NCBI RefSeq assembly: GCF_001754075.1
Contig: NZ_MIEH01000018.1
Coordinates: 372,001 to 436,000, forward strand
Origin: Merdimonas faecis
GTDB taxonomy: Bacteria > Bacillota > Clostridia > Lachnospirales > Lachnospiraceae
Direction: 5' to 3'
DNA: 64,000 nt
A model generated the notes under the pieces. It was given only the letters and a program-made list of their open reading frames with translations, was not told where the DNA came from and did not search any database. The position numbers and the translations under genes are program-made. This document shows positions 52,360 through 61,105 of this stretch, one piece after another. How positions within the stretch are numbered: the stretch's first letter is position 1; the number at the start of each line of letters is the position of its first letter.

Positions 52360-52710
52360 GCAAGCAAGACGATAAGCCGGGTTATGTCGTTGGGTAATCA
52401 TCTATCCAGGCCCATCGTTGCCGATGGGCTCAAGCGACCAACCTAAGACGTGACGGGCCGCCACATTGTCTTTATCCGGTCTTGCTTCGGATGGGGTTTA
52501 CATGTGCCCCCTCTGTTGCCAGAGAGGCGGTAGTCTCTTACACTGCCCTTCCACCCTTACCTTCTCAGGAAGAAGGCGGTTCATTTCTGTTGCACTTTCC
52601 TTGGAGTCGCCTCCACCGGACGTTATCCGGCATCCTGCCCTGTGAAGCCCGGACTTTCCTCATCTGCAACCTTTCGGCACCTGCAGATGCGATTACCTGT
52701 CTTACTTGCG
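52360..52710 (-). ncRNA. rnpB: RNase P RNA
   Basis: Catalytic RNA of tRNA 5-prime maturation. On the minus strand the RNA has the universal segment GAGGAAAGTCCGGGCTTC near the 5-prime end, then ACAGGGCAGGATGCCGG, and ends CCCGGCTTATCGTCTTGCTTGC; the P1 stem pairs GCAAGTAAGAC with GTCTTGCTTGC over 11 positions with one G-U. A T run directly follows P1 and overlaps the pyrI stop region. About 350 nt, fitting a Clostridial type A-like RNA. This fills the gene-free stretch after pyrI. Confidence 0.95.
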
Positions 52711-52761
52711 TTTTTCCTGTATACTATTTTCTATTTCTGATTATCTGTTTGTCTGTTTTAC

Positions 52762-53244
52762 CTAATTTTCGTTAAGGCCCTCGTCTTCGATCAAAGAATC
52801 TCCATCCGCTGCTGTCGTTGCAAGTTCGTCGCAGCGCTCGTTCTGCGGATGGCCGTCATGGCCTTTTACCCAGTAAAAGGATACCTGATGGGGATCTTTT
52901 GCACCTAACAGCCGTTTCCAAAGGTCTGTGTTCTTGACGGGTTCATTCTTGCCCCGCTTCCATCCCTTTTTAAGCCAGCTGTCGATCCAGTGCTGGTTAA
53001 ATGCATCCACTACATATTTAGAATCAGAATAAACCTCCACCTGGCAGGGACGGTTCAGCGCTTCCAGACCGGCGATGACTGCCATCAGCTCCATCCGGTT
53101 ATTTGTTGTCTTACGATACCCCTGCGATATTTCCTTGGTGTGAAGATTCCCTTTTCCGTCTACATATTCCAGCACGGTTCCGTACCCACCCGGCCCATCC
53201 GGGTTACCTCTGGCTGCTCCGTCTGTATAGATCTTTACCAGCAT
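52762..53244 (-). CDS. rnhA: Ribonuclease HI
   Basis: Degrades RNA in RNA-DNA hybrids. The 160-residue protein has the four catalytic acidic positions: [15 protein letters not shown] (D), [15 protein letters not shown] (E), [12 protein letters not shown] (D), and [11 protein letters not shown] (D). The active-site histidine in [11 protein letters not shown] is present. ATG 53244 begins 1 bp before the mogA stop ends (53246); a longer frame overlaps mogA. It is upstream of rnpB. Confidence 0.95.
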   Translation of the reverse strand: MLVKIYTDGAARGNPDGPGGYGTVLEYVDGKGNLHTKEISQGYRKTTNNRMELMAVIAGLEALNRPCQVEVYSDSKYVVDAFNQHWIDSWLKKGWKRGKNEPVKNTDLWKRLLGAKDPHQVSFYWVKGHDGHPQNERCDELATTAADGDSLIEDEGLNEN

Positions 53245-53245
53245 C

Positions 53246-53716
53246 CTAGATGTCTCCTTTGATGACCTTGACCGCATGTACCAGCTCCGGCATCAGGAAA
53301 TGGAGCGCTTCTCTTGCAGCCTGTGCCTTGCCCGGAAGATTCACGATCAGAACATCCTGACGAATCCCTGCAATACTGCGGTTCAGCATCGACCGTTTAG
53401 TCAGCTGCATCGTATGAGTCCGCATTGCTTCTCCAATCCCCGGAACCTCTCTGTCGATCACGTCTCTTGTCGCCTCCGGCGTGCAGTCCTGCGGCCCGCA
53501 TCCGGAACCTCCGGTGACAAGTATCATATCTGTCAGGTGATTATCCACCATCCGCTGCATAACCGTAGACAGCACCTTCCGGTCTGTAGGAAGAGCCCGC
53601 ATAAATACGATCTCCAGTCCGGCCTCTGTTACCATATCCCGGATAATCTCCCCGCTTTCGTTTTCTTCTCTTTCTCTGTATATATCTGTGTTCGCCGTAA
53701 TGATCGCAACCTTCAT
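53246..53716 (-). CDS. MogA/MoaB-family molybdopterin adenylyltransferase
   Basis: A 156-residue MoCF-domain protein, with [17 protein letters not shown] and [13 protein letters not shown], the molybdopterin-binding motifs. It is a second MogA-type protein besides the MOSC-MogA fusion at 32612-33547, and the SGCGPQDC loop has extra cysteines compared with the usual TGGTG-x-x-x-RD. It is not in the Moco operon but before rnhA. Molybdopterin adenylation is the likely activity. Confidence 0.85.
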   Translation of the reverse strand: MKVAIITANTDIYREREENESGEIIRDMVTEAGLEIVFMRALPTDRKVLSTVMQRMVDNHLTDMILVTGGSGCGPQDCTPEATRDVIDREVPGIGEAMRTHTMQLTKRSMLNRSIAGIRQDVLIVNLPGKAQAAREALHFLMPELVHAVKVIKGDI

Positions 53717-53804
53717 ATCCTACGTACCTCCATCTAATTCTCTGATTCGTATACTGCTAAATTAAATATTACCTCTTTTAGCTCAGGATTGCAATAAAAA
53801 TTCG

Positions 53805-55277
53805 TCAGATAATGATGCACACCAGACCGCCGTTGCTGTCGTTTACGATTTTCTGCATAGTATCCTGAAGCTTCTCCTGGCTGGCTTCATTGATCATAGC
53901 CATTTTGTTTCTCATACCGTCCATTACCAGATCCTCCACGGATTTGCCGAATATATTCGTTCCCCAGATGCCCTCTTCACTGTCCTTTGCTTCTCCCAGG
54001 TAACGGATCAGATCCTGGGCCTGCTGTTCATTTCCTACGATAGGGGCGATCTCTGTCTCAATATTTGCCCGGATCAGATGGATGGACGGAGCCTCCGAAT
54101 GGATCTTCACTCCATATTTGTTGCCCTGACGGATGACCTGAGGGTCATCCAGATGGATTTCCTCTTTCCTTGGGCTTACCACGCCGTAACCTTTCATTTT
54201 CACAGACAGAAACGCATCTTTGATCTCCTCATACTCTTCTCTGGATTCAGAAAGCTGCTTCATCGCTGAAATCAGCTCATACTGTCCGGTAATCGGGATT
54301 CCTGTCATCTCACTGAGCATCTCATAATAGTGGGACTCATGAATTTCGATGCGTACTGCCACGCGGCCGGTGTTCATCTCAATATGATCCAGCCGGATCC
54401 CCGAAATATAAGGGCTCTCTGTGTCAAGAGGAAGTGACGCTGCATCCTTGATCTCGCTGACAGCCTCCAGGATCCCGGACGCCTGCTGCAGAAGATCCTG
54501 CTTGATCCTGTGATCGGACGGAAGCATTTCCACCCACTTTGGAATAAAAAACTGAATCTCGGATACCGGGAACTCATACAAGACAGCCTCCAGGATTTTG
54601 TGAATATCTTCCTCTTTAAGCTGCTCACAATTTACCGGAATGGCAGTCACATGATATTCCTCCTGAAGCCCCCTTGCTGTCTGCCTTGCTTCGTCCCCAT
54701 AGGGTTTCTTGGAATTGACCAGTACCACAAAAGGCTTGCCAATGCTCTGAAGCTCCTGAATCGTCTGCTTTTCTGCCGTCCGGTAATTGCTTCTTGGTAT
54801 GTCCGTTATGCTCCCGTCTGTGGTAATAACAATTCCGATAGTCGCATGATCATGGATCACTTTTCTGGTTCCGATTCCGGCTGCCCTGGTAAACGGGATT
54901 TCATGGTCAAACCAGGGCGTTTTCACCAGCCGTTCTTCCCCGCCTTCAATATGGCCGGAAGCTCCCTCTACCATATATCCCACACAGTCGATCAGACGGA
55001 CGCTTACGGCAATATCCTCCGACAGCCGGATCTTAGCCGCATCCTTAGGCACAAATTTCGGTTCTGTTGTCATAACCGTCCTTCCGGATGCCGACTGAGG
55101 CAGCTCATCTCTTGCCCTTTGCTTCCCATGCTCCTCCTCCATCTGCGGAAGCACAAGAAGCTCCATGAACCGCTTGATAAACGTGGATTTTCCTGTCCTC
55201 ACAGGCCCCACCACACCTATGTAGATCTCTCCGCCAGTCCTGGCCTGTATATCTTGATACAACTGATCTGTGTCCAT
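53805..55277 (-). CDS. spoIVA: Stage IV sporulation coat-assembly ATPase SpoIVA
   Basis: Forms the basement layer of the spore coat on the forespore surface. The 490-residue protein has the P-loop GPVRTGKST (about residues 25-33), then LIDCVGYMVEGA, typical of SpoIVA, and the C-terminal family region ending GLVCIII. Its presence shows that the organism is a spore-former or a recent descendant of one. The start at 55277 has AAGGGGG 7 nt upstream, but this site is part of a hairpin (see separate entry). It is downstream of gpsA. Confidence 0.96.
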   Translation of the reverse strand: MDTDQLYQDIQARTGGEIYIGVVGPVRTGKSTFIKRFMELLVLPQMEEEHGKQRARDELPQSASGRTVMTTEPKFVPKDAAKIRLSEDIAVSVRLIDCVGYMVEGASGHIEGGEERLVKTPWFDHEIPFTRAAGIGTRKVIHDHATIGIVITTDGSITDIPRSNYRTAEKQTIQELQSIGKPFVVLVNSKKPYGDEARQTARGLQEEYHVTAIPVNCEQLKEEDIHKILEAVLYEFPVSEIQFFIPKWVEMLPSDHRIKQDLLQQASGILEAVSEIKDAASLPLDTESPYISGIRLDHIEMNTGRVAVRIEIHESHYYEMLSEMTGIPITGQYELISAMKQLSESREEYEEIKDAFLSVKMKGYGVVSPRKEEIHLDDPQVIRQGNKYGVKIHSEAPSIHLIRANIETEIAPIVGNEQQAQDLIRYLGEAKDSEEGIWGTNIFGKSVEDLVMDGMRNKMAMINEASQEKLQDTMQKIVNDSNGGLVCIII

Positions 55278-55284
55278 ACAAATA

Positions 55285-55321
55285 CCCCCTTGCTGTACTT
55301 GTAACAGTCTATGCAAGGGGG
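55285..55321 (-). promoter_or_regulatory. spoIVA leader: RBS-sequestering hairpin overlapping a sigma-E-like -10
   Basis: On the minus strand CCCCCTTGC pairs exactly with GCAAGGGGG over 9 bp (55313-55321 with 55285-55293); the descending arm contains the ribosome binding site. Inside the upstream arm and loop is CATAGACT (55306-55313), close to the sigma-E -10 consensus. A transcript starting from it would lack the upstream arm. No clear -35 was identified. Confidence 0.6.
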
Positions 55322-55352
55322 AAATCCTTTTAGAACTCTTCTTTTTCCTTTT

Positions 55353-56366
55353 CTACTCTTCCCAGGTCAGAGATGAGATCTCCGGCTTGCTGTCCCGCAG
55401 CATCAGGTCTTTTACGGCCTCTCCGGGGTTCTTGTTTTCAAACAGCACCTGGTTTACCTGCCCTATGATCGGAAGAGACACACCGTATTTCTCTCCCATC
55501 TTCACAGCTGCCTTCGTGGAATATACGCCTTCTACTACCATCTTCACCTCGTCCATAGCCTCCTGCATGGACATCCCCTGTCCGATCAGGTAGCCTGCCT
55601 TCCGGTTCCGGCTGTGCACGCTGGCACAGGTAACGATCAGATCTCCGATCCCGGTAAGCCCGGTAAAGCTTTCCAGCTTTCCTCCCGCCTTCACGCCAAG
55701 CCTTGCGATCTCTGCAATCCCTCTCGTGATCAGGGCTGCTTTTGTATTGTCTCCATAGCCAAGACCATCTGCAATACCGGCCGCCAAAGCGATTACATTT
55801 TTTAAAGAACCGCCCAGCTCCATCCCCAGGATGTCCGGGCTGGTATAGACGCGGAACACTTCATTCATAAACATATTCTGCAGATATTCCGCCGTCTTTT
55901 TTGTCTTTGCACCGATAACCACACTGGTTGGAAGTCCTCGTCCTACCTCTTCTGCATGGCTTGGCCCTGACAATACCGCTACATCTGCCTGCGGAATCTC
56001 CTGCTCGATCTGCTGTGACAGGGTCATCAGAGTGTCCTCCTCTATTCCCTTTGCAACATCCACAATGATCTGCTTCTCCGGAATATAAGGATTCATCTTC
56101 CGAGCCGTGCTTCTGGTAAACGGAGACGGTACCGCCAGGACGATAAAGTCCCTCCCTTTTACTGCCGCTTCCAGGTCCGAAGTAAATACCATATCCTCCG
56201 GGATCTTTACTCCGGGAAGCTTGCTTACATGCTCTCTTTTTGTGGAAAGCATCTCCACTTCTTCTTCACTGATGGACCATACAGTCACCTGGTGCCCGTT
56301 TTTGTGGAGCAGCAGCGCCAGAGCAGTTCCCCAGCTTCCTGCTCCCATGATTCCTACATTTGCCAT
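55353..56366 (-). CDS. gpsA: NAD(P)-dependent glycerol-3-phosphate dehydrogenase
   Basis: Makes glycerol-3-phosphate for phospholipids from dihydroxyacetone phosphate. The 337-residue protein starts with a Rossmann motif MANVGIMGAGSWGTALA and has LSGPSHAEEVGRGLPTS, ELGGSLKNVIALAAGI and the catalytic lysine within GGSLKN. It follows plsY by 21 bp, joining G3P production with its acylation. Confidence 0.96.
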   Translation of the reverse strand: MANVGIMGAGSWGTALALLLHKNGHQVTVWSISEEEVEMLSTKREHVSKLPGVKIPEDMVFTSDLEAAVKGRDFIVLAVPSPFTRSTARKMNPYIPEKQIIVDVAKGIEEDTLMTLSQQIEQEIPQADVAVLSGPSHAEEVGRGLPTSVVIGAKTKKTAEYLQNMFMNEVFRVYTSPDILGMELGGSLKNVIALAAGIADGLGYGDNTKAALITRGIAEIARLGVKAGGKLESFTGLTGIGDLIVTCASVHSRNRKAGYLIGQGMSMQEAMDEVKMVVEGVYSTKAAVKMGEKYGVSLPIIGQVNQVLFENKNPGEAVKDLMLRDSKPEISSLTWEE

Positions 56367-56387
56367 AGTAACTCTTCCCTTTCTCTT

Positions 56388-57035
56388 TTATTTTTTCTTT
56401 CCGACGCTTAATTTATTTTCGGTGCCGGATAATAAGCGCTTAATATTTGCCCGGTGCTTAAAAAATGCGGATGCCAGCAGAAGTGCGGCGATGGCATACA
56501 TCTCAAGGAGAGCACCTTCCGGCACTCCAAAACCTCCCTGCTGCCCGTAAAATACGATCTCGATCAGATAGATGGTAACCACCACCAAAGACCCCACAGA
56601 CACATAGCGTGTAAGGCCCACGACTATGAGAAATGCCGCAAGGCAGACAAGCACCATGGGAAGCGGCAGTGTACTGGCCAGAAGGCCTGCTGTGGTTGCG
56701 ATCCCCTTGCCGCCCTTAAACTTCATATAGAATGGGTAATTGTGACCGAACACGGCTCCCATGCCGGCATACATAGCATACAGAGGCGCAAGCTCCGGAT
56801 GCATCCCGCCAAAGATCAGCCGTACGGCGATCACAGCAAATATACATTTGAAAGCATCTCCAAGGAAGGTGATAAGTCCGGCCTGCCATCCCAGCACCCT
56901 AAGTGCATTGGTAGTCCCGGCATTGCCGCTTCCCTGGTTCCTTATATCGATATGCTTAAACTTTCCGTAGATATATCCTGTCTGAAACAGGCCGAATATG
57001 TACCCGATCAGCAGGCATAAAACACGTTCTATCAT
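56388..57035 (-). CDS. plsY: Acyl-phosphate:glycerol-3-phosphate acyltransferase
   Basis: Membrane acyltransferase that uses the acyl-phosphate made by PlsX. The 215-residue protein has about six membrane segments and the three PlsY loops: GSGNAGTTNALRVLG, GHNYPFYMKFKGGKG and the C-terminal HRANIKRLLSGTENK. It overlaps der by 4 bp and precedes gpsA. Confidence 0.95.
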   Translation of the reverse strand: MIERVLCLLIGYIFGLFQTGYIYGKFKHIDIRNQGSGNAGTTNALRVLGWQAGLITFLGDAFKCIFAVIAVRLIFGGMHPELAPLYAMYAGMGAVFGHNYPFYMKFKGGKGIATTAGLLASTLPLPMVLVCLAAFLIVVGLTRYVSVGSLVVVTIYLIEIVFYGQQGGFGVPEGALLEMYAIAALLLASAFFKHRANIKRLLSGTENKLSVGKKK

Positions 57036-58363
57036 GGCCGGTCTTTTTCCTTTCTCTCCCGTATAAAAAATTTCAAAGATGTGCCCCGGAATCCAAAGGC
57101 CTCCCGGATCTTATTTTCCAGATATCTGGTATATGAAAAATGCATCAGCTCTCTGTCGTTTACAAAGATCACAAAGGTCGGCGGTTTGACTGATACCTGC
57201 GTGATATAGTAAAGCTTCAGCCGCTTGCCCTTATCGGACGGGGGCTGCTGCATGGCTACCGCTTCTGTCATGATCTCATTGAGCACACCGGTCGCCACAC
57301 GCATGGTCTGATTTTCAATCACCATGTCGATCATATCATAGAGCTTGATCAGGCGCTGCCCGGTCAGTGCAGACACATACATGATTTCTGCATACGGCAT
57401 GAAGGAAAGGATCCGGCGCACCTCCTGCTCATACTCACGCATGGTACGGTCATTCTTCTCAATAGCATCCCACTTATTCACAACGATGATAATGCCTTTC
57501 CCGCGTTCATGGGCAATACCGGCGATCTTGGCATCCTGCTCTGTCACGCCCTCCACGGCGTCGATCACCATCAGGACCACATCGGCCCGCTCCACTGCCG
57601 TGACAGTACGGATGATGCTGTAACGCTCCAGTTCCTCTTTGATTTTATTCTTCCGCCTGAGGCCGGCTGTATCAATAAATACATATTCCTTTCCATTGTG
57701 GACGATCTCGGTATCAATGGCATCTCTGGTGGTACCTGCCACATCGGAAACAATCACTCTCTGCTCTCCCAAAAGCTTGTTTACGATTGAAGATTTGCCC
57801 ACGTTCGGCTTTCCTACGATAGCGATCCTTGGCCGGTCATCCTCTGCCTCTTCTGCCTGATGTTCCGGGAAATAGGATGCCACCACATCCAGCATATCTC
57901 CGATACCCAGACGGGAAGCTGCCGAGATCGGCACCGGATCCCCGATTCCCAGATTATAGAACTCGTATACATCCGGCATAAACTTTTCAAAATTATCCAC
58001 CTTATTGACCACCAGCACCACCGGTTTCCCGGAACGTCTCAGCATGTCCGCCACCTTGGAATCCGCATCCTGCAGCCCCTGGCGCACATCTGTAATGAAA
58101 ATGATCACATCCGCCGTGTCGATGGCGATCTGAGCCTGTTCCCGCATCTGGGAGAGGATCACGTCCCTGCTGTCCGGCTCGATTCCGCCGGTATCGATCA
58201 GGGTAAATTCTTTATCCAGCCAGGAGACGTCCGCATAGATCCGGTCTCTTGTTACTCCCGGCGTATCCTTTACGATGGAAATCATTTCTCCTGCCAGCAC
58301 ATTAAATAATGTTGATTTTCCTACATTCGGCCGTCCTACTACGGCCACCACTGGTTTACTCAT
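57032..58363 (-). CDS. der: Ribosome-associated GTPase Der (EngA)
   Basis: Essential 50S assembly GTPase. The 443-residue protein has two tandem GTPase domains: first G1 GRPNVGKST with DTPGVTRD, second G1 GKPNVGKSS with DVAGTTRDAID and NKWDAIEK, and a C-terminal KH-like domain ending near RKEKDRP. It overlaps the DUF512 gene by 8 bp and plsY by 4 bp, a tightly packed operon. Confidence 0.97.
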   Translation of the reverse strand: MSKPVVAVVGRPNVGKSTLFNVLAGEMISIVKDTPGVTRDRIYADVSWLDKEFTLIDTGGIEPDSRDVILSQMREQAQIAIDTADVIIFITDVRQGLQDADSKVADMLRRSGKPVVLVVNKVDNFEKFMPDVYEFYNLGIGDPVPISAASRLGIGDMLDVVASYFPEHQAEEAEDDRPRIAIVGKPNVGKSSIVNKLLGEQRVIVSDVAGTTRDAIDTEIVHNGKEYVFIDTAGLRRKNKIKEELERYSIIRTVTAVERADVVLMVIDAVEGVTEQDAKIAGIAHERGKGIIIVVNKWDAIEKNDRTMREYEQEVRRILSFMPYAEIMYVSALTGQRLIKLYDMIDMVIENQTMRVATGVLNEIMTEAVAMQQPPSDKGKRLKLYYITQVSVKPPTFVIFVNDRELMHFSYTRYLENKIREAFGFRGTSLKFFIRERKEKDRP

Positions 58364-59708
58364 TACAACCTCCTGTATCCAGCTTCTTTCCTGTAATTGC
58401 TTCTATCAGATCTTGTCCGCTTGATTTTACAATATCTGTCCGCACTTGTAAAGTCTCTCCAAGTTCCGCCAGTGTTACATCATCCAGAAATACGTCCTCC
58501 TCGCTGCGGAACATGTTGCAGGGAAGCAGAAGAACTTCTCCCAGCTCTTTCTCCTTAAGCTGGCTGATCAGATCCTGCCCGGTGACAAGCCCGGACACGG
58601 TGATCAGCTCTCCAAAAAAGTCATTGCGGATCGGATAAACATAAGCCCTGACATTCGGACATTTATCTGTGATTTTCTCCGCCATTTCGCAAATATAAGG
58701 ATATGCCAGATATCCCGTGGCGATGGAAACTTCCCGGGTATCTTCGTCTCCTTCCAGCTTTTCATAAGCCTCCTGAAACTCTTCTTTTAAAAGGCGCAGC
58801 ATCCCCACTCCGTTTTCCAGCTGCAGGTACCCATCGTACCGTCCTTCTTCCGGCAGTTCTTCACCAGCCAGGATATACCACTCGTCTCCGGCATGGATAA
58901 AATGTGTGCCGAATTTCTCATAGAAGTATTCCTGCCAGCGGTGGATCGTCTCCAGCACCTTCTTTGCATCCTCTCTGGTAAATGGTTCCAGAGGATAGAG
59001 TCCCTCTCTGTATTTTGTAAGGCCCACCGGAACCACGGACACACTCTGAAGCTGCGGCAGATACCGGCTCATATCACGGATACTCCGCTCCAGTTCCTCG
59101 CCGTCATTGATTCCTTTGCAGAGTACGATCTGTCCATTCATCATGATCCCGCCCTCTGAGAGCCTGTCTATTTTTTTCAGCGCCTCTCCTGCAAACCGGT
59201 TATGGAGCATCTTGCACCGAAGCTCCGGGTTGGTCGTATGAATCGACACGTTGATGGGTTCCAGATGATATCTTAAGATCCTGTCAATATCATGATCGCT
59301 CATATTTGTCAGTGTCACATAATTGCCCTGCAAAAAGGAAAGGCGGGAGTCGTCATCCTTAAAATAAAGGGTTTCCCTCATCCCCTTTGGCATCTGATCA
59401 ATAAAGCAGAACATGCAGTGATTGCGGCAGGACCGATACTCATCCATCAGGCCCTGTTCAAATTCAATCCCCAGATCCTCGTCATACTCTTTTTCAATCT
59501 CAAGCTCCCACTCTTCTCCGTCCGGCTTTTCAATCAGCAGGACTACTTCTTCATCATGGATGAAGAAATGATAGTCAAATACATCCTCCACTACGTTTCC
59601 ATTGACCTCCAGGAGCTTGTCTCCCGGCTCCACGCCCAGTTCTTCGGCAATACTTCCCGGCGCTACCGACCGTATTTTATGTTCATGCTTTTTTAATTCC
59701 TGCTTCAT
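58356..59708 (-). CDS. PDZ-radical SAM-DUF512 protein
   Basis: A 450-residue protein with an N-terminal PDZ-like domain (about 12-75: GSIAEELGVEPGDKLLEVNG), a radical SAM-like core with a CRNHCMFC cluster motif (about 95-102), and the DUF512 C-terminal domain (about 280-435). The cysteine pattern CxxxCxxC is intact. This family is widespread in Clostridia next to der; the substrate is unknown. It heads the der-plsY-gpsA unit with a -10 region not obvious. Confidence 0.88.
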   Translation of the reverse strand: MKQELKKHEHKIRSVAPGSIAEELGVEPGDKLLEVNGNVVEDVFDYHFFIHDEEVVLLIEKPDGEEWELEIEKEYDEDLGIEFEQGLMDEYRSCRNHCMFCFIDQMPKGMRETLYFKDDDSRLSFLQGNYVTLTNMSDHDIDRILRYHLEPINVSIHTTNPELRCKMLHNRFAGEALKKIDRLSEGGIMMNGQIVLCKGINDGEELERSIRDMSRYLPQLQSVSVVPVGLTKYREGLYPLEPFTREDAKKVLETIHRWQEYFYEKFGTHFIHAGDEWYILAGEELPEEGRYDGYLQLENGVGMLRLLKEEFQEAYEKLEGDEDTREVSIATGYLAYPYICEMAEKITDKCPNVRAYVYPIRNDFFGELITVSGLVTGQDLISQLKEKELGEVLLLPCNMFRSEEDVFLDDVTLAELGETLQVRTDIVKSSGQDLIEAITGKKLDTGGCNE

Positions 59709-59778
59709 ATATTTCCCCCAGCTTTTGTCTTTTACCTTCCTATTATACCCTACCAGGCCAGATTAGTCCAATCAGTAG

Positions 59779-59808
59779 TTGACCTTTTTATGGAAAAGGT
59801 GATATAAA
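59779..59808 (+). promoter_or_regulatory. Promoter of the PRPP synthetase gene
   Basis: TTGACC (59779-59784) and TATAAA (59803-59808) with an 18-bp spacer, 38 bp before the start. Confidence 0.6.
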
Positions 59809-59846
59809 TGTTATAGTAGAATGAATTTTACAGATAGGAGAAAATT

Positions 59847-61028
59847 ATGTCGAACATCGAATTAATGGAAAAGGCGCTTCCGGTAGCACCGTTAAAAATA
59901 GCCGCGCTGGATTCCTGCAAAGAACTGGGACAAAAGGTGAACAACTACATTGTCCAGTTCCGTAAAGATACCCGCAAGGAATCTCTGGATTCCCCTCTTT
60001 TCTGCAATTACCAGTCGGACAACTATCTGATCAGCTGCCATTGCCCCCGCTTTGGAAGCGGCGAGGCGAAAGGACTGCTGGATGAGACCATCCGCGGCAA
60101 GGATCTCTTTGTCATGGTAGACGTCTGCAACTACAGTCTGACCTATACTGTCAACGGCCATCTGAATCATATGTCTCCGGATGACCACTATCAGGATTTG
60201 AAGCGTATTATTTCTGCTGCTAACGGAAAGGCTCACCGGCTGAATGTGATCATGCCGTTCCTGTACGAAAGCCGTCAGCACAAACGTACAAAACGAGAGT
60301 CTCTTGACTGTGCACTGGCTCTCCAGGAACTGGCTGATATGGGTGTCAGCAACATCATTACTTTTGATGCCCATGACCCGAGGGTGCAGAATTCTATTCC
60401 GCTTCACGGCTTCGATAACTTTAATCCGCCGTATCAGTTTATGAAAGCCCTGCTCCGTGCGGAGCCGGATCTTAAAGTAGACAAGGAACACCTGATGATC
60501 GTAAGTCCGGATGAAGGTGCCATGCATCGTGCCGTCTACTTTTCCAATGTCCTTGGCGTGGATATGGGTATGTTCTATAAGCGCCGCGACTACTCCACCG
60601 TCATCGGAGGCAAAAACCCCATCGTGGCGCACGAATTCCTTGGCGACGACATCCGCGGCAAGAATGTGATCATCGTGGATGATATGATCTCTTCCGGAGA
60701 AAGTATGCTGGATGTAGCACGGCAGATCAAGGAGCGGGGAGCCGGACGGGTCTTTGTATGCACCACATTCGGTCTCTTCACCGATGGATTTGATAAATTT
60801 GACGACTACTACAATGCCGGCTACATTGACAGAGTCATCACCACTAACCTGACTTATCTTCCGCCGGAAGCACTTGAAAAACCTTATTTTGTCGCGGCTG
60901 ATATGAGTAAATTCATTGCCCTCATCATTGACGCATTTAACCATGATATTACTATCGGCAATGTGCTCGACCCGACAGACCGGATTCACTCACTGCTGGA
61001 AAAGCACCGAGCGGGAATCCCGTTTTAG
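59847..61028 (+). CDS. prs: Divergent ribose-phosphate pyrophosphokinase
   Basis: PRPP synthetase family protein of 393 residues, longer than the usual 310-320. It has two phosphoribosyltransferase-like halves; the PRPP loop is VIIVDDMISSGES, recognisable but different from the usual DDxIDTAGT-type. The segment FLYESRQHKRTKRES replaces the canonical YARQDRK-like stretch, and FDAHDPRVQN keeps the DxH region. The start has AGGAG 7 nt upstream. It makes PRPP for nucleotides, histidine and tryptophan if active; the variant motifs leave room for a specialised role. Alone on the plus strand. Confidence 0.82.
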   Translation: MSNIELMEKALPVAPLKIAALDSCKELGQKVNNYIVQFRKDTRKESLDSPLFCNYQSDNYLISCHCPRFGSGEAKGLLDETIRGKDLFVMVDVCNYSLTYTVNGHLNHMSPDDHYQDLKRIISAANGKAHRLNVIMPFLYESRQHKRTKRESLDCALALQELADMGVSNIITFDAHDPRVQNSIPLHGFDNFNPPYQFMKALLRAEPDLKVDKEHLMIVSPDEGAMHRAVYFSNVLGVDMGMFYKRRDYSTVIGGKNPIVAHEFLGDDIRGKNVIIVDDMISSGESMLDVARQIKERGAGRVFVCTTFGLFTDGFDKFDDYYNAGYIDRVITTNLTYLPPEALEKPYFVAADMSKFIALIIDAFNHDITIGNVLDPTDRIHSLLEKHRAGIPF

Positions 61029-61053
61029 CCTCCGGAAAACATTTTTAAAAGAC

Positions 61054-61099
61054 AAAAGATCAAGGGCCAGACATCATCTGCAGTCCTTGATCTTTTTTT
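61054..61099. terminator. Bidirectional terminator between prs and serA
   Basis: AAAGATCAAGG pairs with CCTTGATCTTT, then TTTTTG on the plus strand and TTTTGTC on the minus strand. It serves both converging genes. Confidence 0.85.
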
Positions 61100-61105
61100 G
61101 CTTCA

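Noticed and set aside
59892-60989. Open frame of 365 codons antisense to prs on the minus strand
   Set aside because: It mirrors the codon structure of the strongly supported prs gene, has no ribosome binding site and no recognisable protein features.
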